Below are positions 36,941-46,466 of a stretch of DNA of 64,000 bases, one piece after another. Numbering within the stretch: position 1 is the first letter of the stretch; each line of letters opens with the position of its first letter. Source of the DNA: Planctomycetota bacterium. GTDB taxonomy: Bacteria; Planctomycetota; UBA1135; UBA2386. The notes below the pieces were generated by a model. That model ran no database searches and was not told where the DNA came from. It worked only from the letters and a program-made list of their open reading frames with translations. A program made the position numbers and the translations under genes. The stretch lies in the NCBI GenBank assembly GCA_025459175.1, contig JALORC010000010.1:1-64000 (forward strand), in the 5' to 3' direction.

Positions 36941-38479
36941 TCAGAAGACGCCGATCGTCGCCACCAACGCGTTGCTGCTGGTGTTCTGCAAGAAGTTGAG
37001 GTTGGCGTCGACCTCGAGCGCAACCAGCTGCTGATGCAGCACGACACCGGCGAGCGATGGCGTGTTCGGCAGCACGAGCTGCGCGTCGACGGTGCCGGTC
37101 GTCGTCAGGACGGCGTCCACGACGTCCGGCGAAGCCAGCAGCGTGCAGCCTCCAGGCGACGGCGGCAGCACGGCAGCCAGCGGGATCGACGTCGCGCTGA
37201 AGCCGTTGACCACGGCCACGAACGCGAACGAAGGCAGGCCCGTGCCGCGGGTGCGGTAGGTCGAGCCGGTCCACGGCAGCGAGAGCGCGCTGTAGGCGTT
37301 GGCGCCACCGGAGCTCGCGCACGCGGCGCCGGCGGCGGCCACCAAGGCCGGGCAGGGCGTCGCGTAGCGGGCAACCCTCGCGGCCGGCTGACCGCCGGCG
37401 GTCGTGAAGTTCCCACCCGCGACGAGGTCGCCGCTCGGCCCCAAGGCGAGGGCGTAGACTCTGCCGCTCAGCCCGCTCGTCCCGCTGCCCAGCGCCGACC
37501 AGGCGCTGCCATTCCAGCGCGCGATGTTGTTCGCGGCGACGCCACCGGCGGTCGTGAACTGCCCACCCGCGATGAGGTCGCCGTTCGGCAGCACGGCCAG
37601 GGCGACGACCGTGCCGTTGATCCCGCTGCCCAGCGCCGACCAGGCGCTGCCATTCCAGAGCGCGATGTTGTTCGCGGCAACGCCGCCGGCGACCGTGAAG
37701 ATCCCACCCACGACGAGGTCACCGTTCGGTAGCACGACCAAAGACAAGGCCTGCCCGGAGCCAACGGTCGCCCCCAAGCCGCTCCCCAAAGCCGACCAAG
37801 AAGCTCCGTCCCACCGGGCGATGTTGGAGGCGAAACTCGTCCCTGCGCTACCGAAACGCCCACCGGCAATCAGGTCGCCGTTCGGCAGCACGGCCAGGGT
37901 GCGGAGCACGCCGCCGGTCCCGCCGCCCAGCGCCGACCAGGTGCTGCCGTTCCAGCGCGCGATGTTGCTCGCGGCGCTGCCGCCGGCGGTCGTGAAATTC
38001 CCAGCCGCGACGAGGTCGCCGTTCGGCAGCACGGCCAGGGCGCCGACTTCGCCGGTAGTCCCACTGCCCAATGCAGACCAGGCGCTGCCGTTCCAGCGGG
38101 CGATGAAGGTCGCAACGGTGCCGCCGGCCATCGTGAAGAGGCCCCCCGCGACCAGGTCGCCGTTCGGCAGCACGGCCAGAGCCTGGACGTCGCTGGAAGC
38201 GAAGCCCACCGTCATCCCGCTGCCAAATGTCGACCAGGCGCTGCCATTCCAGCGCGCGATGTTGCTCGCGGCGATGCCACCGGCGGTCGTGAACACCCCA
38301 CCCGCGACGAGGTCCCCATTGGGCAGGAAGGCCACGTCAAAGACGATGCTGCCAGCGCCACCTCCCAATGCCGACCACTGCGGCGTGCACTGGGCCGCGG
38401 CCGAGCCGACCGCAGCGATGAGGGGCACGAACAGGGAACGAGCAGCAGCTGCCGCGAGGCGACGAAGGGAGGTTTGCAT
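36941..38479 (-). CDS. Exported WNG-repeat protein
   Basis: A 512-residue exported protein. Signal peptide: SLFVPLIAAVGSAAAQ. Eight well-conserved repeats of about 46 residues follow ([28 protein letters not shown]). The tail has ACASSGGANAYSALSLPWTG, GLPSFAFVAVVNGF, PSPGGCTLLASPDVVD, LPNTPSLAGVVLHQQL and ends SNALVATIGVF. It is the closest paralogue of the 41593 gene, and the two tails are nearly superimposable. Convergent with the small lipoprotein gene. Confidence 0.85.
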   Translation of the reverse strand: MQTSLRRLAAAAARSLFVPLIAAVGSAAAQCTPQWSALGGGAGSIVFDVAFLPNGDLVAGGVFTTAGGIAASNIARWNGSAWSTFGSGMTVGFASSDVQALAVLPNGDLVAGGLFTMAGGTVATFIARWNGSAWSALGSGTTGEVGALAVLPNGDLVAAGNFTTAGGSAASNIARWNGSTWSALGGGTGGVLRTLAVLPNGDLIAGGRFGSAGTSFASNIARWDGASWSALGSGLGATVGSGQALSLVVLPNGDLVVGGIFTVAGGVAANNIALWNGSAWSALGSGINGTVVALAVLPNGDLIAGGQFTTAGGVAANNIARWNGSAWSALGSGTSGLSGRVYALALGPSGDLVAGGNFTTAGGQPAARVARYATPCPALVAAAGAACASSGGANAYSALSLPWTGSTYRTRGTGLPSFAFVAVVNGFSATSIPLAAVLPPSPGGCTLLASPDVVDAVLTTTGTVDAQLVLPNTPSLAGVVLHQQLVALEVDANLNFLQNTSSNALVATIGVF

Positions 38480-38752
38480 TCGGGTTTGGTGCGCAGGGTG
38501 CCGAGGACGACTGCCGCGAACCGCGTGGTCACCAATGGCCGCGCTTCTGGTTCTGGGGCTACTGCTATATGCACTGATGCGCCGACGCAACCCGCCCTCG
38601 GTATGCACCATGGACGGCTCGGGGCGGCGGCGGCCGACGGTCCTTCGACGCTCCGCCGTCGGCATACCGTGACGCCCGGGCACGCCGTCGACGCCGACGC
38701 CGCGCCGTGAGGGCGAGGCGCGTCGGTATGCTCCTTGCGGTCGTTCGCCATC

Positions 38753-41260
38753 ATGAGCTCCCCCATGCGCCAGCTCGCACCCATGGCCGTCGTCGGCCTC
38801 GCCCTCGCCCTTCCCGGCCAGACCCGTCAGTTCGACTGGGATGCACACCGCGGCCCGACGGTCTTGCTGCCGGGCAGCGCCGTGACGCTCGCCGGCGGCG
38901 ATGTCGACGGCAACGGCAGCCTCGACGTCATGCTGTCGCGCACGACGCCGTGGCCACCACGCACCGACCTGCTGCTGTTGCGCCAACAAGGCGGCACCTT
39001 CACGCAGACCTTCCTGGGCGCGAGCCAAGGCGCCAACGGCTTCCTACCACGCGTCGACATCTCGCTGGTGGATCTGGATGCCGACGGGGACCTCGACGCG
39101 GCATTGCTGGTCAGTCTCGAGCTCGGCTCGTGGACGACCCGGTTCACCACCTATCGCAACGACGGCAGCGGTGGGTTCCTGGTCCAGGGCTCGGTCTCGC
39201 TGCCAGGCCTCGGCGAGCCAATGCTCAGCGTGGCGGACGTCGATGGCGACGGCGACCGGGACGTGGTCGTCGCGGGACGCACCACCAATGGCCAGGCACT
39301 GCCGGCGGTGCTGCTGCAGCACGACGGCCAGTTCGGCTTCCACCAAGCGACCAACGGACTGCCGGCGACCCCGGTGACGGCCCCACAGTTCGCGGATCTG
39401 GATGGCGATCAGGATCCAGACCTGCTGGTCGTCGATGGGAGCGGCAACGTCCTGGCCTGGACCAACCAGGGCGGCACATTCGCCGGCGGCCCGGTGGCGG
39501 CGGTGGCCGCCCGCTACGTGGTGGCAGGCGACCTCGATGGCGACGGCGACCAGGACGGGCTCGCGCAGCGCGCCGACGGCAGCCTCTGGGCCTTGGCCAA
39601 CACCGGCGCCGGGTTCACCACGCAGGCGCTCACGGGCGCCGGCGTCGCCACCAGCCAGCGCCCCGTGCTGGCCGACCTGGACGGCGATCTGGATCTCGAC
39701 GTGGCCGTGGTGGTCGACGGCGAACTGCGCGTGCTGCACAACGGCGGCGCCTCCAGCTTCACCAGCACCGGGCTCACCGGCACCGGCACCGTGGCCACCG
39801 GCGATGCCAACCAGGACGGCATCGCCGATCTGCTCTTCACCGGGAACGGCCAGGGCGTGGGGGTCGCGCTCGGCCAGCCAGGCAATCTCGTGTTCGACCC
39901 GGTCTGGCTGCGGGCGGCCTACTCGCCGGTGGCGGGGCGCGGCTTCACCGAGCAGGTCGCCGATCTCGACGGCGACGACCGGGTCGATGTCGTGCAACAG
40001 GACAACTACCAGGTGATCGTGCGTCGCAACCGCGGCGTCGGCGAGTGGTCGACCGTGTCGATCGCGCTGCCGTTCCTGCGGCCGAAGGTGCGCGCCGCGG
40101 ACCTCGACGGCGACGGGGACCAGGACCTCGTGGTCACCAACAACGAGACCAGCGGTGGCATGCTGGTCTTGCGCCACGACCCGGGCTTCACGTTCACCAC
40201 GGTGTTGCAACCGAATCCCGGCTACGTCAACGTGGCCGGCATCGGCGACTTCGATGGCGACCAGCGCGCCGACCTGCTGCTCGGCACGGGTGCGGGTCTG
40301 CAGCTGCGGCGCAGCCTCGGCGCCGGGGTGTTTGCACCGCCCGTCACCGTCCATCCTGCCTACGCCCCCAACTCCCGGGTCGGGGTCTGGGACTTCGACG
40401 CGGACGCGGACCTCGACCTCTTGGTCAAGCAGAACTCGACGCAGTGCATGGCCCTGCTGACCAACGACGGCAACGGCAGCTTCACCGTCACCGACGCGTG
40501 CGCCGCGAACGTGCCGAGCTACCTGACCTACAGCAGCGACGTCGAACTGGTGGACCTCGACGGCGACGGCGACCCGGAGCTGTTCGCCGGGACCTACGGC
40601 AGCGGCCAGGTGTTCGTCAACGTCGGGGGCAGCTACCAGGCCGGGCAGGTGATCCAAGGGGTCTTCGGTTCCGCGCTGATGCAGCCGCTGTTCGCCGACT
40701 GGGACGCCGACGGCGACCAGGACCTGTTGCAGCTCGGTGGCCCACCCCAACTGTGGCTCAACGCCGGCAATGGCCTGCTGGTGGACTCCGGCCAGGCCCG
40801 GGTCGGCTGGACCGAGTTCTCGGCGGCCGGTGCCGGGGACCTCGACGGCGACGGCGACATCGATCCGGTCGGCGTGCTCGGGCTGTCGCTGCAGCATCGC
40901 TCGAACCACCAACGCTCGGCCAGTTCGTTGACGGCACCGACGCCCGGCGGCCAGATGCAGGTGCGATATGCGCACGACCCCGGCATCGCGACCGGCAACA
41001 CGCTGTGCATTCCGATCCTGACGCTGGCCCGCCGCCCGACGCCACTGCGGGTCCCGGGCATCGCGGGCTCGCTGCAGATCGACATGACCACGGCCGTGCT
41101 GTTGCCAGCCCTGGTGTTCCCGGCCCCGAACGGCACGGCGACGTCGGCATTCGCCATTCCGTTGCAGCCGGGGTTGCTCGGTTTCGACCTCCATGGGCAG
41201 GGCGTGATGCTGAACACCGCGGCGATGTTCTCGCCGGCGATCCACGAGCGCATCCTGTAG
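38753..41260 (+). CDS. Exported VCBS repeat protein with 14 calcium loops
   Basis: An 835-residue exported protein (ATG at 38753; the ATG at 38765 is also possible) with a signal peptide ending near ALALPGQ. Fourteen Asp-rich loops are spaced along it, such as DVDGNGSLDV, DLDADGDLDA, DVDGDGDRDV, DLDGDLDLDV, DLDGDDRVDV, DFDADADLDL and DLDGDGDIDP. This suggests two seven-bladed propellers in tandem. The last 110 residues are a diverged version of the common tail. A TATGCT at 38727 may be a -10 element. In 38480-38752 a 45-codon frame at 38535 with a hydrophobic start is possible but unsupported. Confidence 0.88.
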   Translation: MSSPMRQLAPMAVVGLALALPGQTRQFDWDAHRGPTVLLPGSAVTLAGGDVDGNGSLDVMLSRTTPWPPRTDLLLLRQQGGTFTQTFLGASQGANGFLPRVDISLVDLDADGDLDAALLVSLELGSWTTRFTTYRNDGSGGFLVQGSVSLPGLGEPMLSVADVDGDGDRDVVVAGRTTNGQALPAVLLQHDGQFGFHQATNGLPATPVTAPQFADLDGDQDPDLLVVDGSGNVLAWTNQGGTFAGGPVAAVAARYVVAGDLDGDGDQDGLAQRADGSLWALANTGAGFTTQALTGAGVATSQRPVLADLDGDLDLDVAVVVDGELRVLHNGGASSFTSTGLTGTGTVATGDANQDGIADLLFTGNGQGVGVALGQPGNLVFDPVWLRAAYSPVAGRGFTEQVADLDGDDRVDVVQQDNYQVIVRRNRGVGEWSTVSIALPFLRPKVRAADLDGDGDQDLVVTNNETSGGMLVLRHDPGFTFTTVLQPNPGYVNVAGIGDFDGDQRADLLLGTGAGLQLRRSLGAGVFAPPVTVHPAYAPNSRVGVWDFDADADLDLLVKQNSTQCMALLTNDGNGSFTVTDACAANVPSYLTYSSDVELVDLDGDGDPELFAGTYGSGQVFVNVGGSYQAGQVIQGVFGSALMQPLFADWDADGDQDLLQLGGPPQLWLNAGNGLLVDSGQARVGWTEFSAAGAGDLDGDGDIDPVGVLGLSLQHRSNHQRSASSLTAPTPGGQMQVRYAHDPGIATGNTLCIPILTLARRPTPLRVPGIAGSLQIDMTTAVLLPALVFPAPNGTATSAFAIPLQPGLLGFDLHGQGVMLNTAAMFSPAIHERIL

Positions 41261-41299
41261 GCGACGGGCGACAGCGACGCGCCTGCGGCGTCTGGGCCC

Positions 41300-41390
41300 A
41301 AGGCAACGTGTCCGCTACACCGATCACGATTCCCTGATCGTGTCTGGTATCCCGGCCACGTTCCCAGAATCGACCTGCTGCCGCTGTGGT
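41300..41390 (+). pseudogene. Remnant of a DUF4143 ATPase promoter and first codons
   Basis: This block matches 46401-46490 almost base for base: the same hairpin CACGAT/ATCGTG, the same spacing, and the codons for IDLL. Here the start codon is changed (ATG to AGA), and both GGTATACC boxes are damaged (GCTACACC, GGTATCCC). Homology stops after the first few codons. It is the head of a second, lost ATPase gene. The remaining 41391-41592 shows no other feature. Confidence 0.6.
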
Positions 41391-41592
41391 TCGCAGCGGC
41401 CGGTCTGGCCCAGCAATCGCGGGTCACGCTGACCACGGACACCTATCCCGTCGGGGAGCGGGCTGTTTGGTGGTCGCGAACGGTGGAGGGGGCGCAATGA
41501 GCCCGCGGGACCGGCTGGACGGGCCGGAGATCGGGCGGCAAGCTGGCGCGCCTGGTCCGGGACGACTGCCTGACCTTCATCGGGGCTCTGCG

Positions 41593-44139
41593 ATGTCCAA
41601 CATGCCTTGCGTGTCGCCGTTCCTGTTCTGCCTCCTGACGCTGTTGTCCGGCTGGTGCATGCCGCGGATCGCGGTCGCCCAATGCGTGCCGCAATGGTTG
41701 CCGGGGGATGGAGTGCCCGGGGTCACCGATACACAGATCAGTGCCGCCATCAAGTGGGATCCGGACGGTGCTGGTCCGCTGACGCCGCGCGTGGTGTGCG
41801 GCGGCCACTTCAATGTCGCCGGCAACGTCGTCGCCAATCGCATCGCCGCGTACGAGCCCGCGACCGGCACCTGGTCGGCGCTGGGGAGCGGGATGGGCAG
41901 CCCGGTCACAACCCTCGCCGCGATGCCGAACGGCGATCTCGTCGCGGGAGGGCTCTTCTTCAGCGCCGGCGGCGTCGCCGCGAACCGCATCGCGCGCTGG
42001 AACGGCACCGCCTGGTCGGCGCTGGGGAGCGGACTGAACTTCCAGGCCCAAGCCCTCGCCGTGCTGCCGAACGGTGACCTGGTGGCGGGTGGATTCCTGA
42101 CGACTGCCGGCGGCGTCGCTGTGAACTACATCGCGCGTTGGGATGGCATCACGTGGTCGGGGCTGGGGAGCGGCATGAACAACTGGATCAACGCCCTTGT
42201 CGTGCTACCGAACGGCGACCTCGTTGCCGGTGGGGAGTTCACGAGTGCCGGCGGCGTCGCGGCGAACTACATCGCGCGCTGGAACGGCAGTACCTGGTCC
42301 CCACTTGGTAGCGGGATGAACGGCGGCGTTACTGCCCTCACCGTGATGCCCAACGGCGACCTGGTTGCGGGTGGGGTTTTCACGACCGCCGGTGGCGTAG
42401 CTGCGAACACCATCGCGCGCTGGGATGGCAGCACGTGGTCGGCTCTCGGCAGCGGGATGAGCGACGTGGTCCGTCGCTTTGCCGTGATGCCGAACGGCGA
42501 CCTCGTAGCGGCTGGAGATTTCACGCTTGTCGACGGCGTTGCCGCGAACTTCATTGCGCGCTGGAACGGCAGCTCGTGGGCCGCGCTCGGGATCGGGCTG
42601 AATGCACGGGCCCAAGCCCTCGCTGTGCTGCCGAACGGCGACCTCTTCGTTGGTGGGCAGTTCACGACCGCAGGCGGCGTCGCCGCGAACCTCATCGCGC
42701 AATGGAATGGCAGCGTGTGGTCGGCGCTGGCAAACGGAATGAACGATGCTGTCGCTGCTCTCACCGTATTGCCGAACGGCGACCTCGTCGCGGGTGGTGA
42801 TTTCACGGTCACAGGTGGGATCGCCGCGAACCGGATCGCGCGCTCGGATGGCAGCACGTGGTCAGCGCTGGGGAGTGGCATGGACGGCTCAGTTCGTGCC
42901 CTCGCGGTGCTGTCGAACGGCGACCTCGTCGCGGGTGGTGATTTCACGGCCGCAGGTGGGATCGCCGCGAACCGCATCGCGCGCTGGGATGGCAGCACGT
43001 GGTCAGCGCTGGGGAGTGGCATGGACGGCTCTGTTCGCGCCCTCGCGGTGCTGTCGAACGGCGACCTGGTGGCTGGGGGGGCATTCACGACTGCCGGCGG
43101 CGTCGCCACGAACTTCATAGCGCTCTGGGATGGCAGCTCGTGGACGGCGCTGGGGAGCGGGATGAACGGCTCCGTCACGGCCCTCGCGGTGCTGTCGAAT
43201 GGCGACTTCATCGCAGGTGGGCAGTTCACGACCGCCGGCGGCGTCGCCGCAAACCGCATCGCGGGCTGGGATGGCAGCACGTGGTCAGCGCTGGGGAGTG
43301 GGGTGAACAGCTCCGTCACGGCCCTCGCGGTGCTGCCGAATGGCGACTTCGTCGCGGGTGGGCAGTTCACGACTGCCGGCGGCGTCGCCGCGAACCGCAT
43401 CGCACGCTGGAATGGCAGCGCGTGGTCGGCGCTGGGGAGCGGGCTGGGCAACATCCCGCGTAGCCTTGCCGTACTGCCGAATGGCGACTTCGTCGCGGGT
43501 GGGCAGTTCACGACTGCCGGCGGCGTCGCTGCGAACCGCATCGCGCGCTGGAATGGCAGCACGTGGTCGGCGCTGGGGAGCGGGATGATCAGCAATGCCA
43601 GTGACAGTCCGCCGGCTGTCACGCGAGCCCTTGCCGTGCTACCGAACGGCCAACTCGCTGCAGGCGGCTACTTCTGGATCGCCGGTGGCCAGGCCTCCGC
43701 CTACCTCGCACGCTACGCCACGCCCTGCGTCGCCAGCGTCGTCACCTCGGGTGCCCCCTGCGCCAGTTCTGGTGGCGCGAACACCTACGCCGCCCTGACG
43801 CAGCCGTGGACGGGCGCCGTCTACCGCACGCGCGGCTCCGGTTTGCCGGCCTTCGCGTTCGTGGCGGTGGTCAATGGCTTTGGCGGCACGGCCATACCGC
43901 TCGCTGCGTTGCTGTCGCCGTCGCCGGCGGGCTGTACGCTGTGGGCTGCGCCGGACGTGGTCGACATCATGATTGCGAATGCCGGCACGGTCGATGCGCA
44001 GATCGTTCTGCCCAACACGCCGTCGCTCGCCGGGCTGGTGCTGCACCAGCAGCTGTTGCCGTTGGAGGTCGACGCCCAACTCAACTTCGTGCAAGTCACT
44101 GGCACGAATGGCCTCGTCGCGACGATCGGCACGTTCTGA
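41593..44139 (+). CDS. Largest WNG-repeat exported protein
   Basis: An 848-residue exported protein. The ATG at 41593 opens a signal peptide (FLFCLLTLLSGWCMPRIAVAQ, shortened here) followed by CVPQW. After a unit with KWDPDGAGPLTPRVVCGG come about fifteen repeats of 47 residues. Many are nearly identical in DNA, for example two adjacent 141-bp units at 42799-43080. The tail holds APCASSGGANTYAALTQPWT, GLPAFAFVAVVNGF, PSPAGCTLWAAPDVVD, LPNTPSLAGLVLHQQL and TNGLVATIGTF. The array is likely length-variable by recombination. Confidence 0.85.
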   Translation: MSNMPCVSPFLFCLLTLLSGWCMPRIAVAQCVPQWLPGDGVPGVTDTQISAAIKWDPDGAGPLTPRVVCGGHFNVAGNVVANRIAAYEPATGTWSALGSGMGSPVTTLAAMPNGDLVAGGLFFSAGGVAANRIARWNGTAWSALGSGLNFQAQALAVLPNGDLVAGGFLTTAGGVAVNYIARWDGITWSGLGSGMNNWINALVVLPNGDLVAGGEFTSAGGVAANYIARWNGSTWSPLGSGMNGGVTALTVMPNGDLVAGGVFTTAGGVAANTIARWDGSTWSALGSGMSDVVRRFAVMPNGDLVAAGDFTLVDGVAANFIARWNGSSWAALGIGLNARAQALAVLPNGDLFVGGQFTTAGGVAANLIAQWNGSVWSALANGMNDAVAALTVLPNGDLVAGGDFTVTGGIAANRIARSDGSTWSALGSGMDGSVRALAVLSNGDLVAGGDFTAAGGIAANRIARWDGSTWSALGSGMDGSVRALAVLSNGDLVAGGAFTTAGGVATNFIALWDGSSWTALGSGMNGSVTALAVLSNGDFIAGGQFTTAGGVAANRIAGWDGSTWSALGSGVNSSVTALAVLPNGDFVAGGQFTTAGGVAANRIARWNGSAWSALGSGLGNIPRSLAVLPNGDFVAGGQFTTAGGVAANRIARWNGSTWSALGSGMISNASDSPPAVTRALAVLPNGQLAAGGYFWIAGGQASAYLARYATPCVASVVTSGAPCASSGGANTYAALTQPWTGAVYRTRGSGLPAFAFVAVVNGFGGTAIPLAALLSPSPAGCTLWAAPDVVDIMIANAGTVDAQIVLPNTPSLAGLVLHQQLLPLEVDAQLNFVQVTGTNGLVATIGTF
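42799..43080 (+). repeat. Near-identical 141-bp tandem repeats
   Basis: Two adjacent 141-bp units (47 codons) differ at only a handful of positions; further units up to about 43590 are also close. The recent origin of the copies contrasts with the diverged repeats of the paralogues. Confidence 0.75.
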
Positions 44140-44591
44140 CCTACCGCCGCAGGCGGACCTCGAGCGGGTTCGCCGCACGTCGCGGCAATGGCGGCGGGGT
44201 TGCATTGGGAGCAACATCGAGTCGTGTTCGCCTCGCCATTTGCCCGAACCGTAGGCCGTTCGCCGGCGAGCTGAGGCAGTGAGCATCGCTACCTGAGGTA
44301 GCTCGGCCCGACCGGCGCGGGCGGCCTGACGCGGCTCGCCCACGCGCAGCTCATGTTCGGCGGCCAGCACCCCTTCGTCGCCGCTCACTGCCGGTCACGA
44401 CCTCGCCCGACGGCAACTGCGCATGTGCTCGCACCGCCGAGCCAGGGCGCCGGCCCGACGCGCAGCAGTTCTTGGCACCTCGCCCGGGGACCAGCAGCTA
44501 CGCTTTCGCGTGGATGGCCCCACGCCGGCTGTCCGTTGGCGCCACGACGTCCAGGTCTGCTGGACCACCGCGACCGCTCGAGGAGAACATC
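44140..44591. other. Intergenic region, no gene seen
   Basis: A 452-bp spacer upstream of the cytochrome c peroxidase gene. A small CCGCC/GGCGG hairpin follows the WNG gene stop. Minus-strand open stretches here are low-complexity Arg/Ala sequence. GAGGAGA precedes the next ATG. I see nothing else. Confidence 0.4.
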
Positions 44592-46226
44592 ATGCCGCTG
44601 CCCCTCATCGTCGTGTGCTTGCTCTCGTCCGCCTGCGTCGCGCAGTCGATCCTGCCGCCACCGCCGGTTCCGCCCGGCAACCCGATGGCCCCGGACAAGG
44701 TCCTGCTCGGCAAGATCCTGTTCTGGGAAGAGCAGCTCAGCTCGTCGCGTTCGATCGCCTGCGGCAGCTGCCACCTGCCCGGCAATGGCGGCACCGACCC
44801 GCGCGCCGCCACCAGCCTCCATCCGGGGCTCGACGGTGTCTTCGGCAGCGCGGACGACGTGCACGGCTCGCCCGGCGTCGTCCATCACGACGCGACCTTC
44901 GCGCCTATCCCCACGGCGACCTTCGGAATGGAGACGCAGGTCACCCGCCGACGCGCAGGATCGATGATCAATGCCGCCTACGCGACGACGCTGTTCGCGG
45001 ACGGCCGGGCCACGGGCACGTTCCGTGATCCCGTCACCGGCGCGATCGTGCTGCCGACCGGTGGCGCGCTCGAGAGCCAGATCACGGAGCCACCGACGAG
45101 CGCCGTCGAGATGGGCTACGACGGCCGCACCTGGAACGATGTCGCCGGCAGTCTGGCGACGATGACACCGCTGGGCCTTGCACACGAAGTGCCCGACAAG
45201 CTGGCGGCGTTCATCAACGACCGCAGCTACCCGCAGCTGTTCGCCGACGTGTTCGGCAGCCCCGGCATCACCCCGCAGCGCATCATCTTCGCGATCGCCG
45301 CCTACGAGCGCACGCTGGTCAGCGATCAGTCCCGTTTCGATCGTTACCTGGCCGGCCAGTTGCAACTGACGCCGCTCGAGCAACAGGGTCTGCAGCGCTT
45401 CCAAGTGCTGTGCGCCAGTTGCCACACCGACCTGGACCCTTCGGTGCTGACGACGGGGCCGGTGCTCGCGGACTTCCGCAACATCGGCGTGCGTCCGGTG
45501 GCGGAGGACCTGGGGCGACAGGAGGTCACCGGCAACAGCGCGGACCGCGGCAAGTTCCGCGTCACCGGCCTGCGCAACGTCGCGCTGCGCACCCGGTTCT
45601 TCCACAACGGCGGCGCGAGCTCGCTGACCGAGGTGCTGGACTTCTACCAGCGCGGCGGCGACTTCACCGACAACCTCGACCCGCTGATTCCGGCGACGGC
45701 GGCGCAGATGACGGCCGCCGACCATCCGCCGCTGCTGGCGCTGCTGTCGGCATTGACCGACCCGCGCGTCGCCAACGAACAGGCACCGTTCGATCGACCG
45801 ACGCTGTGGCTCGAGGGGCCGCTGCTGCCCCGCCGGGTCGGCATCGGCACCGGCGGCACCTACCCGATGGCGCCGCGCGCCACTTCGGTCGGGCCCGCCT
45901 ACTTCGGCAACGATGTGTTCGGCATCGGCATGGATCGGATCGCACCCTGGCTCATCTGCGGCGTGCTGGTGAACCCCGTCGGCCAGGAACAGCCGATTCC
46001 CGTGCTGGGGCATTGGTTGAACGTCAGCCCGATCGGGCCGCAGATCCTGCCGCTGACGCTGTCGTTGCCGGCGGCCAACGGCGGCAGCTACGCCAACTGG
46101 GTGTTCCACGTGCCGCCGTCTTCGATTCCGCCCGGCGTGTTCTGGTTCCAGTGGTTCGCGCTCGATCCCAACGGACCGAACGGCTTCGCCACGGCCAACG
46201 GCATGCGCATCGTCATGCACCCGTAG
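44592..46226 (+). CDS. Di-haem cytochrome c peroxidase with exported-protein tail
   Basis: A 544-residue periplasmic protein with a signal peptide (LIVVCLLSSACVAQ) and GAGGAGA before the ATG. It belongs to the CcpA/MauG family: haem sites CGSCH (57-61) and CASCH (274-278), MINAAYATTLFADGR around the active site, and RVTGLRNVALRTRFFHNGG. The family reduces H2O2 with electrons from small cytochromes, or oxidises protein side chains. About 140 extra residues follow the catalytic part (from about 400). They resemble the tail of the propeller proteins and end FATANGMRIVMHP, an unusual fusion. Confidence 0.92.
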   Translation: MPLPLIVVCLLSSACVAQSILPPPPVPPGNPMAPDKVLLGKILFWEEQLSSSRSIACGSCHLPGNGGTDPRAATSLHPGLDGVFGSADDVHGSPGVVHHDATFAPIPTATFGMETQVTRRRAGSMINAAYATTLFADGRATGTFRDPVTGAIVLPTGGALESQITEPPTSAVEMGYDGRTWNDVAGSLATMTPLGLAHEVPDKLAAFINDRSYPQLFADVFGSPGITPQRIIFAIAAYERTLVSDQSRFDRYLAGQLQLTPLEQQGLQRFQVLCASCHTDLDPSVLTTGPVLADFRNIGVRPVAEDLGRQEVTGNSADRGKFRVTGLRNVALRTRFFHNGGASSLTEVLDFYQRGGDFTDNLDPLIPATAAQMTAADHPPLLALLSALTDPRVANEQAPFDRPTLWLEGPLLPRRVGIGTGGTYPMAPRATSVGPAYFGNDVFGIGMDRIAPWLICGVLVNPVGQEQPIPVLGHWLNVSPIGPQILPLTLSLPAANGGSYANWVFHVPPSSIPPGVFWFQWFALDPNGPNGFATANGMRIVMHP

Positions 46227-46414
46227 CCACCGGTTGGCGTCGCCATGGAATGCGCCCGGCCCCATGGGGGAATGGGGGCGCTGTCTCGCTCGACGGAATC
46301 GAGCGCTGTCCGCCGCCTTGCGCCCTTCTTGGTCACCGTCGCAATCGAGTTCCGGAACCGCTGCCGGCGAAGCGGTGGGCCTTCCTCCAGCATCGGGCAG
46401 AAGGCAACGTGTCC

Positions 46415-46454
46415 GGTATACCGATCACGATTCCCTGATCGTGTCTGGTATACC
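46415..46454. promoter_or_regulatory. Palindromic operator of the DUF4143 ATPase gene
   Basis: Two perfect GGTATACC palindromes (46415-46422 and 46447-46454), 32 bp apart, bracket a CACGAT/ATCGTG hairpin (46426-46431 and 46438-46443). They lie just upstream of the ATG at 46467. The spacing of three helical turns suggests cooperative binding of a dimeric regulator, possibly the ATPase itself. A damaged copy is at 41314-41353. Confidence 0.6.
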
Positions 46455-46466
46455 CTCCACGTTTCC

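Noticed and set aside
38535..38672. 45-codon ORF with a hydrophobic start
   Set aside because: No ribosome site, basic low-complexity end; insufficient support for a small membrane protein.
42799..43590. CRISPR-like array
   Set aside because: Repeats are 141 bp, in frame and coding, with no spacers or cas genes.
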